Source: Clostridia bacterium
Lineage (GTDB): Bacteria > Bacillota > Clostridia > Christensenellales > Aristaeellaceae
NCBI GenBank assembly: GCA_017534885.1
Contig: JAFXVR010000018.1
Location: 1-64,000, forward strand
Reading direction: 5' to 3'
Length of the DNA: 64,000 nt
Numbering within the stretch: position 1 is the first letter of the stretch; each line of letters starts with the position of its first letter. Positions 32,459 to 41,970 of this stretch are shown piece after piece. Under the pieces are notes generated by a model. It did no database searches, was not told the origin of the DNA, and was given only the letters and a program-made list of their open reading frames with translations. The position numbers were made by a program, and so were the translations under genes.

Positions 32459-33440
32459 ACCCCTGCTGGAGGCCATCCGCGCCGCCCGGACCGTGCTGGT
32501 CTGCGCGCACCTGAACCCGGACGGGGACGCTATCGGTTCCACGCTCGCCCTGTGCCACGCGCTGACAGCCGCCGGCAAGCGGGTGACGGCGGTGAACCGC
32601 GACCCGGTGCCCCTGAGCCTGAGCGGCCTGCCCGGGGCGGAACAGATCCGGCGCATCGACAGCCTGGGGGAGGACGAGCGCTTTGACCTCCTCCTGCTGA
32701 CGGACGTGTCCGACGCGCGCCGGGTGACAGGCAGCGAAGCGGGCTTTGAGGCCCTGCGCGCCCGGTGCGGCCACTGCGCCCAGATCGATCACCACGGCAC
32801 CAACCCGCTCTTCTGCGAGGTCAACGCGGTGGACGGCGAAGCGCCCGCGGTCTGCCTGCCCGTGCGGGAGCTGATTGCGCGGCTCGGCGTGCCGCTGACG
32901 CCCGATCTGGCCGCCTGCCTGTACGCGGGCCTGAGCACCGACACGGGCAATTTCGCTTACGGCAGCACCACGCCCGAGGCCTTCCGCGTGGCGGCTGAGC
33001 TCGTGGAGGCCGGCCTCGACCTGGCGAAGTGGCACCGGGCGCTCTTTGTGGAGACCAGCCTGGCTGCCGTGCGCCTGGAAAGCCGCGCCCTGAACAGCCT
33101 GACCCTCTCCGACGACGGCCGGGCGGCCGTGATGCGCCTCTCCCGGCAGGACTTTGCCGAGACCGGCGGCCTGCCCGAACACTGCGATAACCTGGCCAAC
33201 CGTGCCCTGGCGATCCGGGGCGTGCGCTGCGCCGCCCTCTGCCGCGAGGAGGCCGACGGCTCCGTGAAGCTCTCCCTCCGCGCCCTGCCGCCCTTCCGCG
33301 TGGATGCCATCGCTCAGCGCCACGGCGGCGGAGGCCATGCCCAGGCCGCGGGAGCGACGGTGCATGTGGGGCTGGAGGAAGCCGCGGGGGCGGTGATGGG
33401 GGAGCTTTTAGCTCAGTGTGGAGTGAGGAGTGAGGAGTGA
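32442..33440 (+). CDS. nrnA: DHH phosphoesterase, NrnA-type nanoRNase/pAp phosphatase
   Basis: This 332-residue protein has the DHH domain (HLNPDGDAIGSTLAL at about 22-36, LLTDVSD, DHHGT at about 113) and the C-terminal DHHA1 domain with the GGGGHAQAAG motif (about 291-300). Such enzymes degrade 2-5 nt RNAs and pAp. It is translated inside the end of rbfA. Its last codons (VRSEE) fall within a GGAGTGA simple-repeat tract, so the extreme C-terminus is formed by repeat DNA. Confidence 0.88.
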   Translation: MARTLEPLLEAIRAARTVLVCAHLNPDGDAIGSTLALCHALTAAGKRVTAVNRDPVPLSLSGLPGAEQIRRIDSLGEDERFDLLLLTDVSDARRVTGSEAGFEALRARCGHCAQIDHHGTNPLFCEVNAVDGEAPAVCLPVRELIARLGVPLTPDLAACLYAGLSTDTGNFAYGSTTPEAFRVAAELVEAGLDLAKWHRALFVETSLAAVRLESRALNSLTLSDDGRAAVMRLSRQDFAETGGLPEHCDNLANRALAIRGVRCAALCREEADGSVKLSLRALPPFRVDAIAQRHGGGGHAQAAGATVHVGLEEAAGAVMGELLAQCGVRSEE

Positions 33441-33450
33441 GGAGTGCGGC
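33417..33450 (+). repeat. F4 simple repeat, heptamers of GAGGAGT type
   Basis: Tandem GAGTGAG/GAGGAGT units start inside the last codons of the nrnA-like gene and continue past its stop. The complement (ACTCCTCACTCCTCAC) occurs at 12560, 25700 and 61430. Confidence 0.7.
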
Positions 33451-33619
33451 TGGGTCAGCTGCAGGCTGCGGGTTTTCTGATTTTAGGTGACAATGGGGCT
33501 TGAGCGGGTCGGGAAGGCTGATGCCGCAAGGAAATTCGGTTGTTGCCTAACAGCTGCCTGATTGGACGTAAATGGAACTGTGTGCTTTCAGCCGTATGAA
33601 TCATGTGTCACCCAAAACT

Positions 33620-33739
33620 GATTCGGATGTCAAAAGGCCGCTTTCATGAACTGAGCCACGACTGGTTGTGGAAGACGGCGGAAATCACCACAACCAGTCG
33701 TGGCTCCAAGGTTGAAAGCGCCCTTTTGTCACCCTTACC
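33620..33739 (+). mobile_element. 120-bp palindromic MITE, copy 6
   Basis: This copy runs GATTCGG...CCCTTACC. The flanks are the perfect 6-bp repeat AAAACT (33614-33619 and 33740-33745). It is the only copy with G in the loop position (GAAGACGGCGG). Confidence 0.92.
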
Positions 33740-33796
33740 AAAACTGATTTTCACCCCTGAATGAATAAAGATTCCCCTATCATCCTCCCCTAAAGG

Positions 33797-33882
33797 TTAA
33801 AAGTTCTTTGGAAAGAGGATAGGGGGGTTGGGGGAAAGGGGAAACCTTTCTTTCAAGAAAGGTTTTCCCCTTCCCCCCAAGA
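33797..33882 (+). repeat. F3 hairpin repeat upstream of ilvA
   Basis: This copy has AAAAGTTCTTTGGAAAGAGG, then arms GGGGGAAAGGGGAAA and TTTTCCCCTTCCCCC around a CCTTTCTTTCAAGAAAGG hairpin. It ends only about 11 nt before the ilvA start, with the weak binding site AAAGGAC right behind it, so if transcribed it would form a strong hairpin in the leader. The preceding bases in the 453-bp gap are copy 6 of the MITE and the F4 tract. Confidence 0.75.
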
Positions 33883-33893
33883 AAGGACACAAC

Positions 33894-35090
33894 ATGTTGA
33901 CCTTAGACAAGGTGTACCACGCGGCGTTTGTGCTCAAGCAGGTGGCGAGGCGGACGGATCTGATTGAGGCGCCGGCGCTGGGCGGGGCGGAGAAGCTGTA
34001 TCTGAAGACGGAGAACCTGCAGCTGACGGGCTCGTTCAAGCTGCGGGGCGCGTACTACAAGATCAGCCAGCTGACGGAGGAAGAGCGGAGCCGGGGGATC
34101 ATCGCGTGCTCGGCGGGGAACCATGCCCAGGGTGTGGCGCTGGCGGCGTCCCGGATGGGCATCCGCTCGGTGGTGTGCATGCCGGACGGCGCGCCGATCT
34201 CCAAGGTGGAGGCCACCAAGGCCTACGGCGCGGAGGTCGTGCTGGTGAAGGGCGGCTATGACGACGCCTACGCCCACGCCTGCAGGCTGCGGGACGAGAC
34301 CGGGATGACCTTCATCCACCCCTTCAATGACGAGCAGGTGATCGCGGGCCAGGGCACCATCGGCCTGGAGATTCTGGATCAGCTGCCGGACGTGGACACC
34401 GTGCTGGTGCCCGTGGGCGGCGGCGGGCTGGTCTCGGGCGTGGCCTTTGCGGTGAAGAGCCTGAACCCGAACGTGCGGGTCTACGGCGTCCAGGCCGAGA
34501 ACGCCGCGTCCATGGCCCGGAGCCTGGAGGCGGACAAGCCCCTCTGCCTGCCTTCGGCCAGCACCTTTGCCGACGGCATCGCGGTGCGCCAGCCCGGGGA
34601 CACGACCTTTGCCCTGTGCAAGGACTATGTGGACGGCATCCTGACGGTCACCGAGGACGAGATCGCCGCGGCCATCCTGACGCTGCTGGAAAAGCAGAAG
34701 ATGATCGCCGAGGGCGCGGGCGCCGTGTCCGTGGCGGCGGCCATCTTCGGCAAACTGCCCGTGGCGTCCCGGAAGGCGGTGTGCCTGGTGTCCGGCGGCA
34801 ATATCGACGTCAACATCCTCAGCCGCGTCATCACCCGCGGCCTGATGACCACCGGGCGGAACGTGCAGCTGCGGATCGCCCTGGAGGACAAGCCCGGCCA
34901 GCTGGTGGGCGTCAGCCAGATCATCTCCGAGTGCGGGGCCAACGTGGTCAACGTGGTGCACAACGCCGGCGATATCGGCTCCGCCGTGACCTCCTGCTTC
35001 CTGACCATCGGCCTGGAAACCCGGGACTTCGCCCAGATCGCCGAGATCAAAAAGCGCCTGACCGAGCACGGCTTCCGGATTGTGGAGTAA
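33894..35090 (+). CDS. ilvA: Threonine ammonia-lyase with ACT domain
   Basis: This 398-residue enzyme turns threonine into 2-oxobutanoate and ammonia. The PLP lysine is K49 in GSFKLRGAYYK; the phosphate loop is VGGGGL (about 174-179). The C-terminal 70 residues form one ACT domain (LRIALEDKPGQLVGVSQII) and suggest allosteric control. The single ACT and short length fit the catabolic/Clostridia form rather than the long E. coli IlvA, so serine use is possible. The gene is alone, with a terminator after it and an F3 hairpin before it. Confidence 0.9.
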   Translation: MLTLDKVYHAAFVLKQVARRTDLIEAPALGGAEKLYLKTENLQLTGSFKLRGAYYKISQLTEEERSRGIIACSAGNHAQGVALAASRMGIRSVVCMPDGAPISKVEATKAYGAEVVLVKGGYDDAYAHACRLRDETGMTFIHPFNDEQVIAGQGTIGLEILDQLPDVDTVLVPVGGGGLVSGVAFAVKSLNPNVRVYGVQAENAASMARSLEADKPLCLPSASTFADGIAVRQPGDTTFALCKDYVDGILTVTEDEIAAAILTLLEKQKMIAEGAGAVSVAAAIFGKLPVASRKAVCLVSGGNIDVNILSRVITRGLMTTGRNVQLRIALEDKPGQLVGVSQIISECGANVVNVVHNAGDIGSAVTSCFLTIGLETRDFAQIAEIKKRLTEHGFRIVE

Positions 35091-35096
35091 ACAGAA

Positions 35097-35133
35097 AGAA
35101 GAGCCTGCCAGATGATAAAGGCAGGCTCTTTTG
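35097..35133 (+). terminator. Terminator after ilvA
   Basis: AAGAGCCTGCC and GGCAGGCTCTT form a perfect 11-bp stem followed by TT. It lies 7 nt past the ilvA stop. Confidence 0.85.
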
Positions 35134-35161
35134 AACGGCACGAAACGCCATTCTTGATTCT

Positions 35162-37090
35162 TCATTCTTCATTCTTCATTATCGAGCCCCCCGGCCCCGG
35201 CCACACCTCGCCCTCCGGGTGCGCCTGGCCGAAGCGGTCGCAGGCCACCAGGGGATCGGGCGCGACGGGATGAAGGCCGGCCGGGCTGAGGATCAGGTTC
35301 AGGCGGCGGAGCTGATTCGGCAGGGCAAAGGGCGGCTCGGCGCACTCGGAGAGGGTGAAGCCGGTGTCCCGCAGATCAATGTCCAGCCAGGCGTTCTGGC
35401 CGGTCCGGTCAAAGCCGTAGAACTCCTGCCAGGCGGGCAGGTTCAGGCAGTTCTCCGGCTCGGGATACATCACCCGGAGATAGCCGCCGCGCATCTTCAC
35501 GTACAGATTGCCCTCGGCCGTATTGTCCGCGGTGGGGAAGCAGATGGCCGCCTCGCCGCAGTCATAGAAGATATTGTTGGTGATGACCGCCCTGCGGGAG
35601 GTGCCGCCCCGGTCCAGACCCTGAAAGCGGAAGGAAACCGGCCTGGCGTAATACCCGCCGTAGCGGCAGCGGCCGATGAGATTGTGGGAGATGTGCAGGC
35701 GGTCGGTGCCCTCGCCGTAGACGGCATAGCCGTTGACCACGTCGTTTTCCCGCAGCTTGTACCAGCCGGAGGAGCCGGGCTCGGCGGGAATCTTCGCCGG
35801 GTCAAAGCGGCCCTCCACATTCCAGATGATGTTGTTGTCGATCAGGTTGACGCCGTCCCGGGTGCATTCGATGAAGATGGCCTCCCGCTGCTCGATGCCG
35901 TCCAGGAAGAGATTGCCCGTGATGCGGTTGTTTTCATTGCCGCAGTCCAGCCAGAGGTGATCCGCCCGCAGGGTGCGGCGGAAGACATTCCGGCGGATGA
36001 GGGCGTTGACGCTGTTGTGCAGCTTGATGGCCCCGGCCTCCCAGGACAGCTCCATCTTCTGCCAGCCCGTGCCCTCGATCACATTGTCCTCGATCAGCAT
36101 CTCCTCGGCGAAGAGCCCCGCGATGCCGCAGACACCCGCGTCCCGGATGGTGCAGCCCCGGATGACCGAATGCCCGATGATCTCCCCGGGGGTGTGCTCG
36201 TGATGCCAGCACTCGTTGCCCACATCGATGGAAACGCCATTGCTCCAGTTGACCTCGCAGTCCTCAATCACCCAGTGATGCCCGCGATAGGCCGAGATCG
36301 CCCCGCGCTGGGGCACAGGCGCGCCGGTGGCCGCGTGCTCGCACACAAAGCCCTTCACCGCGATATAGGAGAGGAAGGGCTCCTCGGGCGCGAAGCACTG
36401 CTCCCGCACCGTGATCTCGATCCGGTGGCGGGCGGGGTCGTCGTCGCCCGGCAGGCGGAAATGCACCACCTGGCCGTTGTGCTCCACCCAGTACGCGCCC
36501 TCGCACTCAGCCATCTGGTGGTACAGCGCCACCTGCCGGAGGGGCTTGCCGTCGCAGAACACGCAGCCCCGGCGGTTCAGGTAGGGCGTCATGTCCGTCT
36601 TGTCATACTCGATGAAGAGGCGGTCGTGGAGGATGTTGACCGCGCAGAAGGGATTGTACCCCCGGAACATGTCCGGGGAGAGCCGGTGCGCCCAGATCCG
36701 CAGCCCCGAGAGATCCTTCCGGGGCCCGAAGCCCTGCGCGCGCCAGCCGGTGCTCGGCGCAAAGTCCGTCACCTGCTCCGAGGCGCGGAGGATCACCGGC
36801 CCGTCGCCGAAGGCCTCATAGCGGATCATGCGCTCCGGCCCCTCGCCCCCGCGCCGCGGACGCACGCACTCCCGGTACAGCCCCGCGTGCACCCGCACCA
36901 GCGTCCCGGGCCCGGCCAGGTCAGCCGCCCGCTGGATCGTCCGGAAGGGATGCGCGGCGCTCCCGTCATTGTCGTCAGCCGCCAGCGGGTTCTGATTGTC
37001 CACATAAAGAGTCGTATCCGGCACCGTCTCCCTCTCCCAAAAGGCGAAGGCGTTCCCGTCCGGCAGAATAGCGGAAAGATCAGGTTTCAT
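35162..37090 (-). CDS. Right-handed parallel beta-helix protein
   Basis: This is a 642-residue protein without a signal peptide. It opens with DTTLYVDNQNPLAADDNDGS and HPFRTIQRAADLAGPGTLV, the DUF1565/pectate-lyase-like start. Parallel beta-helix repeats follow at about 250-560 (VIRGCTIRDAG, LIEDNVIEGTG, LIRRNVFRRT, RITGNLFLDG, LIDNNIIWN). Proteins of this kind are polysaccharide lyases or hydrolases; the catalytic residues cannot be fixed here. The start at 37090 has AAAGGAC 9 nt upstream. The last codons (MKNEE) lie in an ATTCTTCATT simple-repeat tract. It is followed upstream by a putative acyltransferase and an LRR protein on the same strand. Confidence 0.78.
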   Translation of the reverse strand: MKPDLSAILPDGNAFAFWERETVPDTTLYVDNQNPLAADDNDGSAAHPFRTIQRAADLAGPGTLVRVHAGLYRECVRPRRGGEGPERMIRYEAFGDGPVILRASEQVTDFAPSTGWRAQGFGPRKDLSGLRIWAHRLSPDMFRGYNPFCAVNILHDRLFIEYDKTDMTPYLNRRGCVFCDGKPLRQVALYHQMAECEGAYWVEHNGQVVHFRLPGDDDPARHRIEITVREQCFAPEEPFLSYIAVKGFVCEHAATGAPVPQRGAISAYRGHHWVIEDCEVNWSNGVSIDVGNECWHHEHTPGEIIGHSVIRGCTIRDAGVCGIAGLFAEEMLIEDNVIEGTGWQKMELSWEAGAIKLHNSVNALIRRNVFRRTLRADHLWLDCGNENNRITGNLFLDGIEQREAIFIECTRDGVNLIDNNIIWNVEGRFDPAKIPAEPGSSGWYKLRENDVVNGYAVYGEGTDRLHISHNLIGRCRYGGYYARPVSFRFQGLDRGGTSRRAVITNNIFYDCGEAAICFPTADNTAEGNLYVKMRGGYLRVMYPEPENCLNLPAWQEFYGFDRTGQNAWLDIDLRDTGFTLSECAEPPFALPNQLRRLNLILSPAGLHPVAPDPLVACDRFGQAHPEGEVWPGPGGSIMKNEE

Positions 37091-37134
37091 GCCAGCAAGT
37101 CCTTTCATTTTTCATTTTCGGTCTTCAGTCTTGG

Positions 37135-37944
37135 TTATTCATTCATGATCTCCCCCCGCCCCCAGCCCACCACGCCGCCGCTGAGGACAAAGGCCTTCAT
37201 GCGGCGCTGGAGGGAGGTATCCTCCTGCAGGTCGGGGGAGGGCTCCCGGCGGCCGGGGAAGACCCAGCTGATGGCGCCGTTGGTGGCGAGGTTCAGGCTC
37301 CGGAGGGTGAAGCGGCGCTGGAAGGCGAGGATGTTGCTGTCCCCGGGCAGAAGGCGGTTCAAAACGGGGGCCATCATCCAGGAATCACAGCTCCAGACGG
37401 CGTCTGTCCAGCCCGGGAAGTAAGCCGCGATAAAGGCGCGGGCCCGGGCGAAGGACTCATCCACGTCCGCGGGACGGAGGGAGGCGTCTGAGGGGATGTG
37501 CACGGACACAAAGCGGCCTTCGTCCTCGGTGGCCAGCTCAAACTCGAGGCTCCCCAGGCGGAATTCCTCCATGGCCAGCTGCCGGGGGAACCACCAGGGC
37601 GCGGTGAAGCCGTAGCGGCCTACGGCCTTCAGCTGGTCATTCAGGTAGCGGGTGGCGAAGCGCATGGTCTCCCGGAAGATGTCCAGGCTGATGCCCGCCT
37701 TCCGGTAGCCCTCCCAGGTGTCCAGGGCGATGTGCAGCTCCTCCCGCAGGGCCAGCAGGCTGTCGGGATCATCGCCCAGGCGGCGCTGCATTTCCTTCAC
37801 CGCCTCGCCCCAGCGCTCCCGGCAGAGCAGCCGCCCCCGCAGTTCGCCGTCCATCACCGTCTCGCCTGCGCTGTCCATCTGGCGGTAGCGTTCGGCCACA
37901 GGAACAGGCAGCTCAATCAGCGCGTAGAGTTCTTCAGCCGTCAT
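37135..37944 (-). CDS. Acyltransferase-domain-like protein
   Basis: This 269-residue soluble protein resembles a family often labelled acyltransferase domain-containing (DUF5596-like, GNAT-related). The marks are RQLAMEEFRLGSLEFEL (about 125-141), VSVHIPSDASL, FARARAFIAAYFPG and CDSWMMAPVLNRLLPGDSNI. The reaction is unknown. It lies 44 nt upstream of the beta-helix gene on the same strand, so the two are probably co-transcribed. Its C-terminal MNE is coded by ATTCATTC repeat-like sequence. Confidence 0.55.
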   Translation of the reverse strand: MTAEELYALIELPVPVAERYRQMDSAGETVMDGELRGRLLCRERWGEAVKEMQRRLGDDPDSLLALREELHIALDTWEGYRKAGISLDIFRETMRFATRYLNDQLKAVGRYGFTAPWWFPRQLAMEEFRLGSLEFELATEDEGRFVSVHIPSDASLRPADVDESFARARAFIAAYFPGWTDAVWSCDSWMMAPVLNRLLPGDSNILAFQRRFTLRSLNLATNGAISWVFPGRREPSPDLQEDTSLQRRMKAFVLSGGVVGWGRGEIMNE

Positions 37945-38032
37945 GGATATCCTTCCCTCATCGTGTATCTATTATGCCCCGCAGGGCAATTCATGCCGAA
38001 GTCATTTCGTTCCATGAGCGGGCGCAGCGGAT

Positions 38033-39799
38033 TTACCTGATGACAAAGGTGTAGCCGTGTTTCGTGACGTATTCCTGCCACCGGGAGTCGGCGGGCAGCT
38101 CAAAGAACACGCCTGTGCACCCCCTGAAGGCATCCCAGGCGATGGTCTCCACGCTGTCGGGAATGTTGATGTACAGGAGCTTGTCGCAGTTTTCAAAGGC
38201 CCGGGGGCGGATGACGCTCAGGCCCTCCGGCAGGATGACCCGCTGGAAGGCGCCTCCGTAGAAGGCCTCGATGCCGATCTCCGTCGTTCCGGCGGGGACC
38301 TTCAGGGCCATCATGGCGGAGACCAGGGCCGGGGACGGGGCCTCGTAGACCTGCCTCACCGTGTAGCCCAGGCCGGTCAGCGCGCTGACGGCGGTCTGGC
38401 AGGAGGTGACGAACACGCAGGAGACGGGCACATCCTTGAAGGCGGCGCCGTTGATGCCGGTCACAGTTGGCGGGAGGGTGACGTGCTGCATGGCCGTGCA
38501 GCCGCTCATGGCTGACGCGCCCAGGGCCGTGCTCTCACCCGCGAAGTAGACCCGCAGCAGGCCCGTATTGCCGCCCAGGGCATAGCTGCCCACCGTCCGG
38601 ACGCTGTAGGGGAAGAAGACCGTGCGGAGGGCCGTGCAGCCGTAAAAGGCGTAGTCCCCGATCTTTTCCAGGCCCACGGGCAGCTGGATGGACTTCAGGC
38701 CCGTGCAGCAGTAGAAGGTATAGCCGGGCAGGGTCTTGAGGCCCGAGGGCAGGCGGACACTGTTCAGGGCGGGGCATTCCTTGAACACGTTGGTTCCCAT
38801 TGCCGTCAGGCTGTCCGGGAGCGCGGCGGATTTCAGCCGGCGGCAGATGTTGAAGACGCTCTGGCCCAGCTGCGTGAGGCCCTCGGGAAGGGTGACGGAG
38901 GTGAGGCCCGTGTTCGTGAAGGCGGAATCACCGATGCTGACCAGGCCGGACGGGAAGGTGACCGAGGAGAGGCTCTCGCAGTTCCTGAAGGCCTGCAGTT
39001 TGATCCGCTTCACCCCGGAGGGAATGTCCACCGAGGTCAGGGAGGTGCAGTCGAGGAAGACCTCCGTGCTCAGTTCGGTGAGCCCGGCGGGCAGGTGGAT
39101 GGACTCCAGGGAGGAGCAGGCGGCAAAGGCCCTGTACCCGATGACGGTGACCGTGTCCGGCATGTCCACCGTGGTCAGCGCGCTGCAGCCCTCGAAGCAG
39201 CTGTCGCCGATGTACGTCGTCCCCTCCGGGATATGGATCGAATTCAGCGCGCAGTATTTGAATACGCCGGGGGCGATCTCCGTGGTGTAAGCCGGGATCG
39301 TTACGTTGGCGGCGGCGCCCCTGTACCGCACGAGAACGGTGCCGTCATACACGAAATCGCCGTCATAGGTATAATAGTCCGGTGTGGGCGCGGGCGTGGA
39401 CGTGGGCGCGGGCGTGGGCGTGACGGGATCGCCCGCCACGGTTTTGATATACCAGTCCTTCATCCGGAGCTTGCCCTTTTTGTCATAGAAGGTGCACCTG
39501 ACAACGATGGGGTTGCCCTCATACAGGGCCTTTACGGTCACCTTGCATCCGAGGGAGCTCCTGTCGCCCCTCATGGTGATCATGGTGTTGTAATCCGTCA
39601 GCTCAAGATGCCTGGTGGAACCGTTTTCCCACTCCCCCGTGCCGGGCTCAATGCCATCCTGACAGGACACCTCCAGCAGCGCGGATTTCCCGACGGCGAT
39701 GGTGACCGTGCCGCCGAGGAGGTCAACGGCGCGCGCCGCGGGGGAAAGGAAGATCAGGGCGGCCAAGGTGAAGAACACCGCCAGCAGATGTTTTTTCAT
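38033..39799 (-). CDS. Secreted BspA-like leucine-rich repeat protein
   Basis: This is a 588-residue exported protein. A signal peptide (about 1-24, ending ARAVD) is followed by a 100-residue beta-rich domain and a proline/threonine linker (PTPAPTSTPAPTPD, about 132-145). Then come about 14 LRR_5 units (such as IGDSCFEGCSALTTVDMP and IGYRAFAACSSLESIHLP) to residue 580. BspA-like repeats form a curved surface for binding; Clostridia of the gut carry many. The start has AGGAGG 8 nt upstream. No cell-wall anchor is visible. Confidence 0.85.
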   Translation of the reverse strand: MKKHLLAVFFTLAALIFLSPAARAVDLLGGTVTIAVGKSALLEVSCQDGIEPGTGEWENGSTRHLELTDYNTMITMRGDRSSLGCKVTVKALYEGNPIVVRCTFYDKKGKLRMKDWYIKTVAGDPVTPTPAPTSTPAPTPDYYTYDGDFVYDGTVLVRYRGAAANVTIPAYTTEIAPGVFKYCALNSIHIPEGTTYIGDSCFEGCSALTTVDMPDTVTVIGYRAFAACSSLESIHLPAGLTELSTEVFLDCTSLTSVDIPSGVKRIKLQAFRNCESLSSVTFPSGLVSIGDSAFTNTGLTSVTLPEGLTQLGQSVFNICRRLKSAALPDSLTAMGTNVFKECPALNSVRLPSGLKTLPGYTFYCCTGLKSIQLPVGLEKIGDYAFYGCTALRTVFFPYSVRTVGSYALGGNTGLLRVYFAGESTALGASAMSGCTAMQHVTLPPTVTGINGAAFKDVPVSCVFVTSCQTAVSALTGLGYTVRQVYEAPSPALVSAMMALKVPAGTTEIGIEAFYGGAFQRVILPEGLSVIRPRAFENCDKLLYINIPDSVETIAWDAFRGCTGVFFELPADSRWQEYVTKHGYTFVIR

Positions 39800-39847
39800 G
39801 ATGCAGTCCTCCTGTCTTCCCGGAACCGCCCGGGGCGGGATTGATAT

Positions 39848-40097
39848 ACCAGGGGGGCTTTGCGATCGCCCCCCTGGACCCCCTTCGCGGCCCGTCCTTG
39901 TTTGTTTTACGGCATTTTTGCAAAGGGTTTCGCGCCTGCGGGCGCGACCAGAGGGCTTTGCCTATCCAACGCTTGCCCCGCTCTGAAGGTCGCCACTGGC
40001 GACACGCGGGACTGCGCGCCCTCTGGACTCCTTCGCGGTTCCGCGCCGAAGCCCGTCAGAGGGTTTTGCGATTGCTCTGGACTCCTTCGCGGTTCAG
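39848..40097 (-). repeat. F2 structured repeats, three units in a row
   Basis: Read on the minus strand the gap holds three F2 units: a long one at 39923-40040 (arms CCAGAGGG/CCCTCTGG, core GTCGCCAGTGGCGAC, terminal CGCGCC-CGCA-GGCGCG), a short one at 39848-39895 (CCAGGGGGG/CCCCCCTGG) and a degenerate one at 40041-40097. Arms differ in compensating pairs. The unit fills nearly all of the 327-bp gap between the LRR gene and RNase G. Confidence 0.72.
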
Positions 40098-40126
40098 ACT
40101 GTTTGAGTTCATTGGTTTCTTTGGGA

Positions 40127-41302
40127 TCAGTCCTGTTCCTTACCGTCCCTCACCCAGCCTGTGCCGCCGCAGTGGGGGCAGGGGTGGGCGAAGCGCTCGC
40201 GGAGGGGGCGGCGGGCGCGGCGGCGGGTCATTTCCACCAGGTTCAGGGCGGTGAAGCCGTGCACCACCGTTTTGATGCGGTCGCCGGCGAAGGCCTCGTT
40301 CAGGGCGGCGAGCACTTCCTCCCGGTGCTTTTCGTCGGTCATGTCGATCAGGTCGATCAGCAGGATGCCCGAGAGGTTGCGCAGCCGCGCCTGGCGGGCG
40401 ATCTCCCGGCAGGCCTCCAGGTTGGTGCGGCGAATGGTCTCCTCCGGCTGCTTCTGGCCGGTGAACTTGGCGGTGTTCACATCGATGACCGTCAGCGCCT
40501 CGCACTGGTCGATCACCAGATTGCCGCCGCTCTTCAGCCACACCCGCCTTTGAAAGGCCTTGTCCCGCTCGGCGCGCAGGTCGGCTTTATCGACGCTGTC
40601 CGTCAGGCTGACCTCACAGCGGCCCTGCAGGCGCTCAGCCGTGGCGGGGTCGTCGGTGAGCACCCGGGTTCCGCCCCGGGGCAGGTAGTCGTCCAGCAGC
40701 ACGTCCAGGATCGTGCGGTGCCTGTACACCACCGAAGGCGCGTGGGCTACCGCCAGCAGGGCGCGGATCTCCTCCCAGCGCCGGTACAGGGCTTCCGCCT
40801 CCGCCGCGATGTCCTCCGGCCGCGCCGCCTCCGCCGCGTGGCGCATCACCAGCCCGAAGCGCCCGGAGGCGATGGCCTCCCCGGCCTCCTTCAGCCGCCT
40901 GCGCGCGCCCTCGCTCTTCACCCTGGCGCTGACCCCCACGTACCGGTTCAGGGGCATCAGCAGCACGGTCTCCCCGCAGAGGCTCAGGTCGCGGGTCAGC
41001 ATGGCGCCCTTGGTGCCCGTGGCCTCGCGCTTCACCTGCACCGGCACCCGCATGCCCGTCTGCAGCTTGGGGAAGTCCCCCGTCTGGGTGCGCTCCTCGA
41101 TGGGCAGGAAGCCGTTCTTCTCCTCGCCGATGTCCACAAAGGCCGCGCCCATGCCCGGCACAATCCGGTCCACGCGCCCCAGGAGGATGCTGTCCGCGCT
41201 GTCCTCCTCCGCTTCCCCGGAGAAGTACTCCACCAGCCGGCCGTCCTCCACCACGGCGATCTCCGCGGGCGAACCCGCCATCACCACAATCTCGCGCCTC
41301 AC
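40127..41302 (-). CDS. rng: Ribonuclease G/E
   Basis: This 391-residue RNase G/E starts MRREIVVMAGSPAEIAVVED, the usual opening of the family. The S1-like region is ILLGRVDRIVPGMGAAFVDI. The catalytic-domain marks (LTVIDVNTAKFTG; ILLIDLIDM) and the zinc-link HPCPHCGGTGWV at the C-terminus are present. It processes rRNA and decays mRNA. Its start overlaps the DUF2344 gene by 4 nt. The usual downstream rplU/rpmA are absent. Confidence 0.9.
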   Translation of the reverse strand: MRREIVVMAGSPAEIAVVEDGRLVEYFSGEAEEDSADSILLGRVDRIVPGMGAAFVDIGEEKNGFLPIEERTQTGDFPKLQTGMRVPVQVKREATGTKGAMLTRDLSLCGETVLLMPLNRYVGVSARVKSEGARRRLKEAGEAIASGRFGLVMRHAAEAARPEDIAAEAEALYRRWEEIRALLAVAHAPSVVYRHRTILDVLLDDYLPRGGTRVLTDDPATAERLQGRCEVSLTDSVDKADLRAERDKAFQRRVWLKSGGNLVIDQCEALTVIDVNTAKFTGQKQPEETIRRTNLEACREIARQARLRNLSGILLIDLIDMTDEKHREEVLAALNEAFAGDRIKTVVHGFTALNLVEMTRRRARRPLRERFAHPCPHCGGTGWVRDGKEQD

Positions 41303-41970
41303 AGCGTTTCCAGCGGAACCAGCGTTCCGTCCTCCGAAAGGCCCAGCAGCCGCCGGCGGATCACCAGCGCCCGGGGCACATCAATCCCGGCGAAGGCACT
41401 CAGGGCGGTGAGCAGCATGTCCGGCTTGCAGGACTCCCGCTCGGTCAGGGCGAGGGTGGCCACCAGGGCGTCTCCCTCCATGCTCAGGCGGTGGATCAGC
41501 GGGCGGATGTCGCAGTCCTTCACGCCGCTCTTGGTCTTGCGCGGGGTGATGATTTCCGCCTGGGCCAGGAAGCCGGGCAGCGCAGCGCGGAAGGCATCAG
41601 CGGCCTCCGCATCCATCAGCCGGAGCTCGTACTCCGCGCCCTGCACCATGGCCATCAGCGCGGGATGCTTCTCGGGCAGGGGCCGGGCCTCCGAGGCCTG
41701 CATTTCCGGCGGCAGGGCAGCGTTCAGCGCGGCGAGGAAGGCTTCCGGGGTCACGTCCTCATCTAAGGTAACGTCCATCAGCTCCCGCCGCCCCACCGCG
41801 CCCACGGACAGGGCCGAGGCGAAGGTCAGCAGCACATGGGGGCTGAAGCCCTTTGAATAGCTCAGCGGCAGGCCGGTGCGGCGCAGTGCCCGGCCCACGG
41901 TGCGCATGATGTCCAGGTGGCCGATGTGGCGCACCCGCTCGCTCTTTTCAAACACGCAGAGCATCCGCAA
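41299..41970 (-). CDS. DUF2344 (radical SAM-linked) protein
   Basis: This 223-residue protein fits DUF2344/TIGR03936. It begins with KSERVRHIGHLDIMRTVGRALRR and GLPLSYSKGFSPH, the family marks. It is nearly always next to, or fused with, the TIGR03960 radical SAM enzyme, as here (23-nt overlap). The role is not known; RNA or ribosome modification has been suggested from the co-occurrence with RNase G. It overlaps the RNase G start by 4 nt, so the three genes are tightly coupled. Confidence 0.88.
   Translation of the reverse strand: MRMLCVFEKSERVRHIGHLDIMRTVGRALRRTGLPLSYSKGFSPHVLLTFASALSVGAVGRRELMDVTLDEDVTPEAFLAALNAALPPEMQASEARPLPEKHPALMAMVQGAEYELRLMDAEAADAFRAALPGFLAQAEIITPRKTKSGVKDCDIRPLIHRLSMEGDALVATLALTERESCKPDMLLTALSAFAGIDVPRALVIRRRLLGLSEDGTLVPLETL

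Noticed and set aside
33441..33893. T-box or riboswitch before ilvA
   Set aside because: The gap is made of an F4 tract, a MITE and an F3 hairpin; no T-box motif or antiterminator is visible.
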